Shown here: positions 1 through 7,244 of the stretch, in pieces
How positions within the stretch are numbered: the first letter of the stretch is position 1
Layout of the letters: every line of letters starts with the position of its first letter
Assembly: GCA_947626025.1 (NCBI GenBank)
Contig: CANQQQ010000010.1
Location: 1-46,836 of the forward strand
Reading direction: 5' to 3'
From: an uncultured Clostridia bacterium
GTDB lineage: Bacteria > Bacillota > Clostridia > TANB77 > CAG-508
Length of the DNA stretch: 46,836 nucleotides
Notes under the pieces: generated by a model
Databases searched by the model: none
What the model saw: only the letters and a program-made list of their open reading frames with translations
What the model was told of the DNA's origin: nothing
Program-made: the position numbers and the translations under genes

Positions 1-27
1 AATATCAACGGTTTTAGCGTTTTTCAT
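1..27 (-). CDS. 5' edge of an unknown gene (partial)
   Basis: Only nine codons are visible, reading M-K-N-A-K-T-V-D-I from an ATG at 25-27 on the minus strand. A GAAAGGAAT ribosome binding site lies at 35-43 with suitable spacing, and a TATAAT-like box is at 55-60. The spacing and site match the other genes here, so this is probably a real start codon whose gene runs out of the window. The product cannot be identified. Confidence 0.5.
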
Positions 28-475
28 TTTTCGTATTCCTTTCTTTTATTTTATATTATAATAAAATTCAAAGATTTCTCTTATTTAATGTTAAACTATT
101 TAATATTCCATTTCAATACGACAAATTTTGACAATTTTCAAATATTCTTTTATGACATTGCGGAAATTCAATTTCTGTTGTTTTTCTTTTTTATATTAAA
201 TTTTCTTATCTTTTTCGTTACATACATATTAAAAAACGCAACTAAAATTTTCTTAGTAAAGAAATCTCTAAGGAAATCTAACTTTCGCATAACTATCTTC
301 TAAAAAAGCTCTCCACCATTGTAGCTGACTTTCCCAAAAATATAGAAAAATCTCCTGTTTCCTTACGGAAATAAGAGACTGGAAAAAGCAAAAAAAATGA
401 TAAATTACACTTATATAAAAAAACTATAAAAAATGATAGGTCTTTTTATAAAAAGTACAAAATTTTAAAAATATA
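28..475. other. Non-coding stretch, no supported gene
   Basis: This 450-bp AT-rich stretch carries the upstream region of the gene leaving the left edge. A 71-codon plus-strand ORF at 88-303 has no ribosome binding site, is almost all F/L/I/N codons and is not accepted. On the minus strand, roughly 268-420 stays open without a start codon and reads W-E-S-Q-L-Q-W-W-R-A-F-L-E-D-S-Y before a stop. That is more protein-like than its surroundings and may be a gene remnant. Confidence 0.4.
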
Positions 476-504
476 TTGACAAATTAAATAAAAATGGGTA
501 TACT
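476..504 (+). promoter_or_regulatory. Sigma-A promoter of the tRNA-Met gene
   Basis: A perfect -35 TTGACA (476-481) and -10 TATACT (499-504) are separated by 17 bp. The predicted start point (~511) lies just before the tRNA 5' end at 520. Confidence 0.85.
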
Positions 505-519
505 ATTAAGGTATTTTAT

Positions 520-596
520 GGCGATGTAGCTCAGTTGGCTAGAGCATTCGGTTCATACCCGAAGTGTCGAGAGTTCGAATCTCCCCATCGCTACCA
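520..596 (+). tRNA. tRNA-Met(CAT), elongator type
   Basis: The cloverleaf folds completely. The acceptor is GGCGATG/CATCGCT (first pair G-U), the D stem GCTC/GAGC, the anticodon stem TTCGG/CCGAA around loop TTCATAC (anticodon CAT), and the T-loop TTCGAAT. The discriminator A and an encoded CCA end at 596. The TAGCTCAGTTGGCTAGAGC pattern and the paired first base argue for the elongator rather than the initiator tRNA. The T stem (GAGAG/CTCCC) contains one A-C mismatch at the second pair, which is unusual. A direct-repeat element starts within the CCA end. Confidence 0.95.
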
Positions 597-730
597 TAAG
601 TGCGAATTTAACAATTCGCAGTGAATAATGAACAGTGAATATTGAATAATTAATAATTATATATAGGATATAAGAGCACTTATGTACTATTAACTATTAA
701 TTATTCATTATTCATTTTTCACTAAAAATT
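592..730. repeat. Folded intergenic repeat, copy A
   Basis: This ~135-bp sequence recurs at 1025-1156 with about 95% identity. It opens with CATAAGTGC (595-603), whose complement GCACTTATG lies at 676-684. An 8-bp inverted repeat TGCGAATT/AATTCGCA follows directly. The GTGAATAATGAA block from 621 can pair with the TTCATTATTC/TTTTTCAC block near 693-722. The two long pairings interleave (a-b-a'-b'), as in a pseudoknot. It has no coding capacity and looks like a MITE or palindromic repeat. Its first bases overlap the tRNA CCA. Confidence 0.75.
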
Positions 731-909
731 GGAGAAAATCAATATTCTAGATTTTCTCCTTCTACTAATGACTAACATAGCATAAAGCTATGGACACTAA
801 TGTAATAATAGTATATGAAAAATTCAAAATTATATGCACATAAAAAACGATAGCCTTTTGAGCTATCGGATTATAATGATTACGTTCTTTTCAGAACGGA
901 CACTAATGT
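731..909. repeat. Cluster of four hairpins with ACTAATG-like tails
   Basis: Four small hairpins lie in tandem: GGAGAAAATC/GATTTTCTCC (731-759), CATAGC/GCTATG (776-792), CGATAGC/GCTATCG (848-868) and CGTTCT/AGAACG (883-898). Each is followed within a few bases by ACTAATG (764, 796, 902) or TATAATG (872). The second and fourth share an exact GGACACTAATGT overlapping the stem end, although the stem sequences differ. No T-tract follows, so they are not simple terminators. Function unknown. Confidence 0.55.
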
Positions 910-1024
910 TTTATTAATTTAATTATAAACGATTCTATAGCAGAAATCAAGTAAAATTCAAAATTTTATTCATCTTTTATTGGTCTTAGCCTATATAAAC
1001 TTTCAAGTTGTGAATTAATTTTGT

Positions 1025-1156
1025 TACCATAAGTGCGAATTTAACAATTCGCAGTGAATAATGAATAGTGAATATTGAATAATTAATAATTATATATAGA
1101 ATATAAGAGCACTTATGTACTATTAATTATTCATTTTTCATTATTCACTAAAAATT
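1025..1156. repeat. Folded intergenic repeat, copy B
   Basis: This is the second copy of the 592-730 element in the same orientation, starting TACCATAAGTGCG. The interleaved pairings CATAAGTGC/GCACTTATG and GTGAATAATGAA/TTCATTATTCAC are both preserved. The 3' part is slightly shorter than in copy A. Confidence 0.75.
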
Positions 1157-1205
1157 TATTGAACCAATTTTTTTATAGCTTTTAGTAGTAAATTATTTTA
1201 AATCA

Positions 1206-1214
1206 TGTTATAAT
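1206..1214 (+). promoter_or_regulatory. Extended -10 promoter of the gene at 1247
   Basis: TGTTATAAT matches the extended -10 form (TGn followed by TATAAT). No convincing -35 box is seen at the right distance. Confidence 0.5.
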
Positions 1215-1246
1215 ACTAATTAGTAGAGGAGAGTGATTGAAAAATA

Positions 1247-1522
1247 ATGTATCCATACGTGAAATATGCAGATGAAACAGAAGTTGTTTTTTCACATATT
1301 ATGAAAAATGAAAATGGAGAGGAAATTATGTATGTACACTTTGAAAGACCTACTGAAAATGGTTTTGATAGTGTAAGGTTTGAACTCCCAAGTTGTAAAG
1401 TATTATATAAAGAGGGTAATTATACTGATGAAGAGATAGAATTGTTTCGTACTGTTGTAGAAAGAGGCCTACCTTCATTTTATAGATGGGCTCGAGAGGG
1501 GGAAATTCGAATAAAGACTTAA
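1247..1522 (+). CDS. Small conserved-looking protein of unknown function, possibly frameshifted
   Basis: A 91-residue soluble protein, acidic with many aromatic residues, ends L-P-S-F-Y-R-W-A-R-E-G-E-I-R-I-K-T. An AGAGGAGAG site lies at 1225-1233 with somewhat long spacing. It is the only plus-strand gene near here and is closed by a bidirectional terminator at 1634-1663. I do not recognise the family. The run of five G at 1498-1502 near the end is notable. In the frame one base back the sequence stays open to 1617 and continues as G-N-S-N-K-D-L-S-E-L-L-A-T-I-A, so the natural protein may be about 131 residues with one G lost. Confidence 0.7.
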   Translation: MYPYVKYADETEVVFSHIMKNENGEEIMYVHFERPTENGFDSVRFELPSCKVLYKEGNYTDEEIELFRTVVERGLPSFYRWAREGEIRIKT

Positions 1523-1617
1523 GCGAATTGCTTGCAACAATAGCAAATAACTATTTTTATATAATTGCAGAATGGAAAAAACATTTTTTAGATGAAGAAA
1601 TTAAATTTTATTGCTAA
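1486..1617 (+). other. Overlapping 43-codon open frame (possible frameshifted tail)
   Basis: From ATG 1486 to TAA 1615-1617 the -1 frame relative to the 91-residue gene is open for 43 codons, with a protein-like composition (L-L-A-T-I-A-N-N-Y-F-Y-I-I-A-E-W-K-K-H-F). It has no ribosome binding site of its own. It joins smoothly to the upstream gene through the GGGGG run at 1498-1502. This could be a lost tail, a slippage product or chance. Confidence 0.35.
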
Positions 1618-1633
1618 ATTTTTATAAAAAAAA

Positions 1634-1665
1634 ACTACCATACGCTAGTATGGTAGTTCTTTTTT
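1634..1665. terminator. Bidirectional Rho-independent terminator
   Basis: A perfect 10-bp stem ACTACCATAC/GTATGGTAGT has a GCTA loop, with T-rich sequence on the plus strand and A-rich sequence before it. It sits between the convergent genes at 1247 (+) and 1678 (-). Confidence 0.9.
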
Positions 1666-1677
1666 ATCTTTTTTCTT

Positions 1678-2040
1678 CTATTCCCCACGTTCAAATCCTT
1701 TGTCTTCTCTATCTCCTATTTCTTTTTCCTTTTCCTCTTCGTGTCTTTCTAAGCTATTTTTCTCCAACTGTCTAACACTAAGATTTCTGTCAAATTCTTC
1801 TTTCTCTTTAGATTTCTTTTTATTTTTCTTTTTTATTGTTTCTGGAACTAATGCTAATATAACCTCATATGCTTTTTTAAATGCATTTCTTCTCTCTTCA
1901 TCTGGATCTTTTTCTATTATGTATTCTGGATCTTCTACAACAGTGTCTTCTGATAATATTGTTTTAATTAATCCTTCTGATTTATGTTTGTTTCTTTTTT
2001 TTGCCTGTTCTTGCTCTTTTTTATTCATTTTTCTACTCAT
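1678..2040 (-). CDS. Highly charged small protein of unknown function
   Basis: A 120-residue protein made almost entirely of Lys/Glu/Arg/Asp-rich segments (M-S-R-K-M-N-K-K-E-Q start). One more hydrophobic helix, A-F-K-K-A-Y-E-V-I-L-A-L-V-P, lies in the middle. The start at 2040 is chosen because AGAAAGGAAAG precedes it at the right distance; the longer reading from 2124 runs through a structured intergenic element. It lies downstream of rpoD on the same strand but is separated by 187 bp and a perfect hairpin. There is no signal peptide or membrane segment. The family is not recognised; coiled-coil or nucleic-acid-binding behaviour would fit the composition. Confidence 0.65.
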   Translation of the reverse strand: MSRKMNKKEQEQAKKRNKHKSEGLIKTILSEDTVVEDPEYIIEKDPDEERRNAFKKAYEVILALVPETIKKKNKKKSKEKEEFDRNLSVRQLEKNSLERHEEEKEKEIGDREDKGFERGE

Positions 2041-2059
2041 ATTATTATCTTTCCTTTCT

Positions 2060-2150
2060 AAGAACAAATCGGTCTTTAATCGCCTTTTGTTCTTGCTAAT
2101 TGAATTTGCAGTGAAAATGAGCAAATCTCAAGTGCAATAGCGATTTTAGT
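2060..2150. ncRNA. Structured element, copy 1 (unknown class)
   Basis: Read on the plus strand: hairpin AAGAACAAA (2060-2068)/TTTGTTCTT (2086-2094). Then nested helices AATCGC (2078-2083)/GCGATT (2140-2145), TTGC (2093-2096)/GCAA (2134-2137) and TTGAATTTGC (2100-2109)/GCAAATCTCAA (2121-2131, one bulge). The same architecture with different paired bases occurs at 14390-14488. The transcribed strand is uncertain. On the minus strand it would be the leader of the gene at 1678; on the plus strand it would be an independent RNA. Confidence 0.55.
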
Positions 2151-2154
2151 TTTC

Positions 2155-2187
2155 ATATAATAGAAAAGCATAACTTTTCTATTATAT
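2155..2187. terminator. Perfect 14-bp hairpin between rpoD and the gene at 1678
   Basis: ATATAATAGAAAAG (2155-2168) and its exact complement (2174-2187) flank a five-base loop. It lies 40 bp after the rpoD stop, so it may terminate the dnaG-rpoD operon, but the T-tract is weak. Copy 2 of the structured element also has a hairpin at this relative position (14490-14510). Confidence 0.5.
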
Positions 2188-2227
2188 AAGAAAACAATTT
2201 ATTTTATATATGCACTTATTACTTACA

Positions 2228-3346
2228 TTAGTTCATGTAATCTTTTAGTTTCTTACTTCTACTTGGATGTCTTAATTTTCTAAGTGCTTTTGCCTCTATT
2301 TGTCTTATTCTCTCTCTTGTTACATCAAATTCTCTGCCTACTTCTTCAAGTGTTCTTGCTTTTCCATCATCTAGTCCAAATCTTAATCTTAATACTTTTG
2401 CTTCCCTTGGAGTTAATGTATTCATTACTTCTTCTAATTGTTCTTTTAATAATGTATATGCTGCAGAATCATGTGGCGCTGGTGAATCATCATCTTGAAT
2501 AAAATCCCCTAAATGGCTATCGTCTTCTTCTCCAATTGGCGTTTCAAGTGATACTGGGTCTTGTGCTATTTTTTGTATTTCTATTACTTTTTCTATTGGC
2601 ATATCTAATTCTTTGGCTAGTTCTTCAGGCGTTGGCTCTCTTCCTAATTGTTGTAATAAGTGTCTAGATGTTCTGATTAATTTATTTATTGTTTCTACCA
2701 TGTGTACAGGTATTCTTATTGTTCTTGCTTGATCTGCTATAGCTCTTGTTATGGCTTGTCTTATCCACCAAGTGGCATAAGTACTAAATTTGTATCCTTT
2801 TGTATAATCAAATTTTTCTACTGCTTTTATTAATCCCATATTTCCTTCTTGAATTAAATCTAAGAATAACATTCCACGTCCAAGGTATTTTTTTGCAATA
2901 CTTACAACTAATCTTAAGTTTGATTCTGCAAGTTTTTGTCTAGCTTCTTCGTCTCCTTCTAAAATCCTTTTTGCAAGTTCTAATTCTTCATCATAACTTA
3001 ATAGTTGAATTTTTCCTATTTCTCTTAGGTACATTCTAACTGGATCATCTACACTAATTCCCTCAAAGTTTGTTACATTGTTCATTTCTTCTATACTGAC
3101 TTCTTCTACTTCATTTAAGTCGTCTATGTCTGGTTCTTCATCCATATCAGCATCTAATAAATCTACTCCACTCTGTTCAAAAGCGTCAAATACTTTATCT
3201 ATTTGGTCTGGACTAACATCTTCTAATTCTGATGCTAACTCTCCGTATGTCATACCACCCTTTTGTTTTGCTTTCTCTAGTATATCTTCAACTTTTTCTT
3301 TTTGCTCTTGATTTTCTTCTTGATTAATTTCTTTTTCCTTACTCAT
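2228..3346 (-). CDS. rpoD: Primary sigma factor RpoD (SigA)
   Basis: A 372-residue housekeeping sigma factor that directs RNA polymerase to -10/-35 promoters. In order: a short acidic region 1.1; region 1.2/2 with [11 protein letters not shown]; the core-binding and -10 recognition segment with [11 protein letters not shown] and [10 protein letters not shown]; region 3; and region 4 with helix-turn-helix [10 protein letters not shown] near the C-terminus. Start 3346 is chosen because GGGAGG lies 7 bp upstream, while the longer start at 3361 would contain that site. It lies 16 bp after dnaG, the classic Firmicutes dnaG-sigA operon. Many promoters in the window match its consensus. Confidence 0.97.
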   Translation of the reverse strand: MSKEKEINQEENQEQKEKVEDILEKAKQKGGMTYGELASELEDVSPDQIDKVFDAFEQSGVDLLDADMDEEPDIDDLNEVEEVSIEEMNNVTNFEGISVDDPVRMYLREIGKIQLLSYDEELELAKRILEGDEEARQKLAESNLRLVVSIAKKYLGRGMLFLDLIQEGNMGLIKAVEKFDYTKGYKFSTYATWWIRQAITRAIADQARTIRIPVHMVETINKLIRTSRHLLQQLGREPTPEELAKELDMPIEKVIEIQKIAQDPVSLETPIGEEDDSHLGDFIQDDDSPAPHDSAAYTLLKEQLEEVMNTLTPREAKVLRLRFGLDDGKARTLEEVGREFDVTRERIRQIEAKALRKLRHPSRSKKLKDYMN

Positions 3347-3362
3347 TATTTTTCCTCCCATT

Positions 3363-5141
3363 TCATTTTGTTAGCTTTTTACTAAGAGCTCTTAATTCAT
3401 CTTCTAATTCTAATAACTCATCTTTTGTAATATCCCCACTTGTCATCTTTTTTAAAATTTCGTTTTTTCTGTTAAGGATTTTTTCTTTTTCAATTTTATT
3501 TAAAATGTCATCTACTGCTTTTTGTGTATCTGTGATATCAAAATCTGTTGACATTATATATGTAATATGATTAATAATTTCTTCATCTTCAAATAAATCT
3601 AATACATTATTAATATTTCCTTTTTCGAACTGTTCATACAATTTTTCTACTATTTTTTTATTTTTATCATTTTTAAAATCATCTTTAGATATTACATTCT
3701 TTATTTTTATAAAATCATCCTTATTATCATTTAATAATAAAGAAATAATCAAATTTTCTCTAACATTATCTTTCTCAAGATTGTCTTGCTTTTCTTTTGT
3801 TGGATTTCTTTTTATTGCATTTGGCTTTTCTAATATTTTGTTTCCTTGGTTCATTGCATATTGTAATTTATTTAATTGTGCATATATTGCTTCTTTTGAT
3901 ACTTTATATTGTTCTGAAAATTTAGTAATATATACTTCTTTTTCAATATCATTTTCGACTTTTAATAAAATTTTACTAATTTCATTTAAAAATTTTATTT
4001 TATCACTGACATTATCTAAATTTAATCCTTCTCTTAATTTTTTAACTTTAAATTCTATTAATGATATTGCATTATCCATTGCTTTTTTCATTTGACCTGA
4101 TCCATATTTTATAACATATTCATCTGGATCTTTTGCTCCACTTATCTGTAATATTCTAATATCATATCCAAGAGTTTGTAATATTTCTAATGATCTTGCA
4201 GTTGCACCTTGTCCTGCGGAATCAGCATCATATCCAATTATTACTTCTTCAAAACCATTTAATAGTCTTGCTTGTTGTTCTGTCATTGCTGTTCCAAGAG
4301 ATGCTACTACATTATGTAATCCTCTTTGATGTAAAGATATTGCATCCATATATCCTTCAACTAGCATTATTGATTTTTCTCCGCATTTTTTTGCTATATT
4401 CATGGCAAATAAATGTCTACCTTTATTATATACTACTGTATCTGGTGAATTTATGTATTTTGGCTTACTATCGTCTAATGCCCTTCCTCCAAAGGCTATC
4501 ACTCTATCTCTAACATCCTTTATAGTAAACATTAGCCTATTTCTAAATGCATCATAAATTTTACCAGTTCTCTCTGATTTAAGAACAAGTTTTGAACCCA
4601 ATATTTCTTCATCACTGAAATTGTTTTTTTTCAATTCTTGATAAAGTTCATCGAAATTTCCGGCATAGCCTATTCCAAAGGTTTCTAATGTATATTTATC
4701 CATTTTTCTTTTTCTTACATAATCTTGTGCAATTTTTGCATTTGGACTTAATAGATTTTTTTGATAAAATGCTGATGCTATTTCATTTATTTTATATACT
4801 TTATCTTTTAAATTTTGCAATTTTTCGTCTTTTTCTGTATTTACTAATACAGGTAATGTAATATTTGCTCTCTCTGCTAATGTTTCTATTGCTTCTTTAA
4901 ATGTAATATTTTCGATTTTCTTTATAAAACCAAAAACATCTCCTCCTTCTCCACAACCAAAACAATGAAATATTTGCTTGTCTGGAGAGACATAAAAAGA
5001 TGGTGACTTTTCTTTATGAAATGGACATAATCCTGAATAGCTTCTTCCACTTCTTTTTAATACAACATATTGTGATACAACATCTAAAATATTATTGCTG
5101 TTTCTAACTTCGTCAATTATTTCATCGTTATATCTCATCAT
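3363..5141 (-). CDS. dnaG: DNA primase DnaG
   Basis: A 592-residue primase that synthesises RNA primers at the replication fork and works with the DnaB helicase (18075-19415). The N-terminal CHC2 zinc finger is visible as C39, H42, C60 and C63. The catalytic TOPRIM domain has V-E-G-Y-M-D and the D-A-D-S-A-G motif, and a diverged helicase-binding C-terminal domain follows. The ATG at 5139-5141 (followed directly by a second ATG) is preceded by AAGGTGA. The longer reading from 5189 adds 16 residues without homology. The C-terminal half is Lys/Asn-rich, which is usual for this composition. Confidence 0.97.
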   Translation of the reverse strand: MMRYNDEIIDEVRNSNNILDVVSQYVVLKRSGRSYSGLCPFHKEKSPSFYVSPDKQIFHCFGCGEGGDVFGFIKKIENITFKEAIETLAERANITLPVLVNTEKDEKLQNLKDKVYKINEIASAFYQKNLLSPNAKIAQDYVRKRKMDKYTLETFGIGYAGNFDELYQELKKNNFSDEEILGSKLVLKSERTGKIYDAFRNRLMFTIKDVRDRVIAFGGRALDDSKPKYINSPDTVVYNKGRHLFAMNIAKKCGEKSIMLVEGYMDAISLHQRGLHNVVASLGTAMTEQQARLLNGFEEVIIGYDADSAGQGATARSLEILQTLGYDIRILQISGAKDPDEYVIKYGSGQMKKAMDNAISLIEFKVKKLREGLNLDNVSDKIKFLNEISKILLKVENDIEKEVYITKFSEQYKVSKEAIYAQLNKLQYAMNQGNKILEKPNAIKRNPTKEKQDNLEKDNVRENLIISLLLNDNKDDFIKIKNVISKDDFKNDKNKKIVEKLYEQFEKGNINNVLDLFEDEEIINHITYIMSTDFDITDTQKAVDDILNKIEKEKILNRKNEILKKMTSGDITKDELLELEDELRALSKKLTK

Positions 5142-5226
5142 GATATTTCTTTCACCTTTCCTTTTACCGCATATTATACTATTCGACATATAAATCCTAA
5201 ATCCTTCTTTATGTAGATAAGGTTGG

Positions 5227-5330
5227 TTAATAAAATAAACGAGTGTTAAAATGAAGTGACCCCTCCTTATTAAACTTTTTTGTCTAATAATTTGGGTTCA
5301 CTTCAAATATCCTCTCGTTTATCTTATTAA
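5227..5330. other. Long imperfect hairpin between carD and dnaG
   Basis: Three stacked helices fold this gap on itself. The outer helix pairs 5227-5243 with 5314-5330 (one mismatch; core ATAAACGAG/CTCGTTTAT). The middle helix is TGAAGTGACCC/GGGTTCACTTCA with one extra base. The inner hairpin is TTATTA/TAATAA around an A/T-rich loop. Symmetric 8-base internal loops separate the first two helices. No T-tract follows on either strand, so a simple terminator is unlikely. It may be an mRNA leader for dnaG-rpoD or a palindromic repeat. Confidence 0.6.
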
Positions 5331-5366
5331 TTTAAAAATCCTATATTGTTTATATGTGGTATTTCA

Positions 5367-5930
5367 TTATCCAACATTTTCATCTTCATTATTAAATGGT
5401 ATAAATTTGTTTACACCTGTTGCTGTTACATTATCAACTCTAAATTCTTTATAAGATTTTAGCATTGTATTATCTACAAGGTTTTCTACTTCGTCTAGTG
5501 TTGTACTTTGTACTAATGCTAACTCACTAATTAATATTTGTCTTGCATTTAATAACATTCTTTTTTCACCTGTTGATAGTCCTTTTTCTTTTTGCTTAAA
5601 AGTTAAGTTTCTAACAACATCAGCAACTTCGTAAATATCTCCACTCTTCATTTTATCCATGTTGTCTCTATATCTTGTATTCCAATTTTGAGACATTTCT
5701 GTTTCATCTTCCTCTAGAATTTTAAATACTCTTTGTGCTGAATTTTTATCTATTATACTTCTAACACCTACTTCTTCTGCCTTTGCTGTTGGTATCATTA
5801 CCTTGACTTCACCTGGCATTTTTATTATGTAATATGATTGTTTTTGTCCTAATATGTTTTTCTCTTCTATTGCATCTATTGTTCCTGCTCCATGCATAGG
5901 ATATACTATGTAATCTCCTACATTAAACAC
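5367..5930 (-). CDS. CarD/CdnL-family transcription regulator
   Basis: A 187-residue protein. Its N-terminal CarD_CdnL_TRCF domain (about residues 1-60: F-N-V-G-D-Y-I-V-Y-P-M-H-G-A-G) binds the RNA polymerase beta subunit. A helical C-terminal domain in this family contacts promoter DNA and stabilises open complexes, often at rRNA and growth genes. The start is GTG with GAGGG five to ten bases upstream. A sigma-A promoter (5979-6007) lies directly before it. It precedes dnaG-rpoD on the same strand but is separated from them by a long hairpin. Confidence 0.9.
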   Translation of the reverse strand: MFNVGDYIVYPMHGAGTIDAIEEKNILGQKQSYYIIKMPGEVKVMIPTAKAEEVGVRSIIDKNSAQRVFKILEEDETEMSQNWNTRYRDNMDKMKSGDIYEVADVVRNLTFKQKEKGLSTGEKRMLLNARQILISELALVQSTTLDEVENLVDNTMLKSYKEFRVDNVTATGVNKFIPFNNEDENVG

Positions 5931-5978
5931 TAATACCCTCTCCCTTCATTGTCTAATATTCTCTCTGTCGACATATAA

Positions 5979-6007
5979 ATTATACTACAAATTTTGGTAA
6001 AAGTCAA
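5979..6007 (-). promoter_or_regulatory. Sigma-A promoter of the carD-like gene
   Basis: Read on the minus strand: TTGACT (6002-6007), 17-bp spacer, TATAAT (5979-5984). Confidence 0.8.
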
Positions 6008-6031
6008 AAGATTTATAAAAAATTTTTGTTA

Positions 6032-7213
6032 TTATTCATCACCTTTTATATGTTTCCTTGTCATCTCTAATAAGTTTAATTTTGAAAATCCTATTACCTG
6101 TGTTTTTGATCTATCTTTCTTTAATTCTTCTCTTAATAACTCTTCAATTTCCGTTTTGTGTTCATCTAAAATCATATCTATATAATCAATTATTATAACT
6201 CCTCCAATATCTCTTAAACGTAGTTGTTTTGCTATTTCTATAGTTGCTTCCTTATTAACTTTTAATATGGTTTCTTCAACATCTCTTTTTCCTGTATATT
6301 TTCCTGAATTAACATCAATCGCCGTTAATGCTTCTGTTTTATCTATAGTAATAAATCCTCCACATCTTAAATGAACTTTTCTTGTTTTTGATTTTTCTAT
6401 CTGTTTGTCTGTTTCATATATTTTTAATATATCCTCTTTTTCCTTTAGATCCACATTTATCTTTTTTTCAGTATCTAAATGTTTTAAAACTTCATTAATC
6501 TCATTTAAGTTATCTTCACTATTTATTATAATTCTAGTTATGTCTTTATCAATTAGGTCTATAATCATTTTCTTTATAAAACTATTACCTGCATCTATTA
6601 ATATTGGTACAACTTTTGCAGTATCTGCTTTTTGTTTTATATTCTTCCATTTGTTTATAGATTCTTCTAAATCTTCTCTTAGTTCTTTCTCGTTTTTTCC
6701 TATGCTAGAAGTTCTTATTATTGCTCCATAATTCTTTGGAAGAATTGCTTTTACTATATCTATTAATCTTTTTCTTTCAGCCTCGTCTTCTATTTTTTGT
6801 GAAACTGTTATAATTTCTGTTTCTGGCATTAATACTGTAAATCTATTAGCTAAACTAATATGAGTTGATACTTTTGCTCCTTTGATTTTTGTAGCATCTC
6901 TTTTTACTTGTACTAATACTTTTTCTCCTTTTTTTATAACCTGACTTATAGTCTTATTATTATCTACTTTTTCCTTTGTTATATCAATTTTAGGTAAAAG
7001 ATCTTTTAAATGTATAAATGTATTTTTTTCTTCTCCTATATCTATGAAAGCTGCTTGCATTCCTGGTAATATATCTTTTACTACACCAACGTAAATTTTT
7101 TCTTCTAGATAGTTTTTGTTTTCTGTATCTTCGTATCTCTCTATCAATATGCCATTTTCTAATAAAGCTATTGTAGTTCCTTCGTTAGTTTTGCTTATTA
7201 AAATTTCTTTCAT
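6032..7213 (-). CDS. rng: Ribonuclease G/E family protein, short form
   Basis: A 393-residue endoribonuclease of the RNase E/G family, which cleaves single-stranded A/U-rich RNA during rRNA and mRNA processing. The S1 RNA-binding segment is near residues 38-120 (Y-V-G-V-V-K-D-I-L-P-G-M-Q-A-A-F-I-D-I-G). The two conserved metal-binding aspartates lie in A-I-D-V-N-S-G and I-I-I-D-Y-I-D-M. The protein ends at L-L-E-M-T-R-K-H, just where most relatives continue into the Cys-pair zinc-link and small domain (usual length about 480-500). It therefore lacks the zinc-link used for dimer assembly. It lies 31 bp after pth on the same strand. Confidence 0.88.
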   Translation of the reverse strand: MKEILISKTNEGTTIALLENGILIERYEDTENKNYLEEKIYVGVVKDILPGMQAAFIDIGEEKNTFIHLKDLLPKIDITKEKVDNNKTISQVIKKGEKVLVQVKRDATKIKGAKVSTHISLANRFTVLMPETEIITVSQKIEDEAERKRLIDIVKAILPKNYGAIIRTSSIGKNEKELREDLEESINKWKNIKQKADTAKVVPILIDAGNSFIKKMIIDLIDKDITRIIINSEDNLNEINEVLKHLDTEKKINVDLKEKEDILKIYETDKQIEKSKTRKVHLRCGGFITIDKTEALTAIDVNSGKYTGKRDVEETILKVNKEATIEIAKQLRLRDIGGVIIIDYIDMILDEHKTEIEELLREELKKDRSKTQVIGFSKLNLLEMTRKHIKGDE

Positions 7214-7244
7214 ATTTATAATCCTTTCTATGTTGTCACTTTGT

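Noticed and set aside
88-303. 71-codon plus-strand ORF
   Set aside because: No ribosome binding site and a composition of mostly Phe, Leu, Ile and Asn expected from AT-rich non-coding DNA.
592-1156. CRISPR array
   Set aside because: Only two copies, about 130 bp long, folded, without regular spacers or cas genes.
1700-2140. 146-codon plus-strand ORF rich in Ser/Phe/Leu
   Set aside because: It is the antisense of the charged gene at 1678-2040 and has no start signals.
2060-2187. 6S RNA or small SRP RNA
   Set aside because: The length and conserved segments do not match either; the SRP tetraloop motif is absent.
5227-5330. Known riboswitch or T-box ahead of dnaG
   Set aside because: I find no conserved T-box sequence or any riboswitch core that I know, and no terminator/antiterminator pair.
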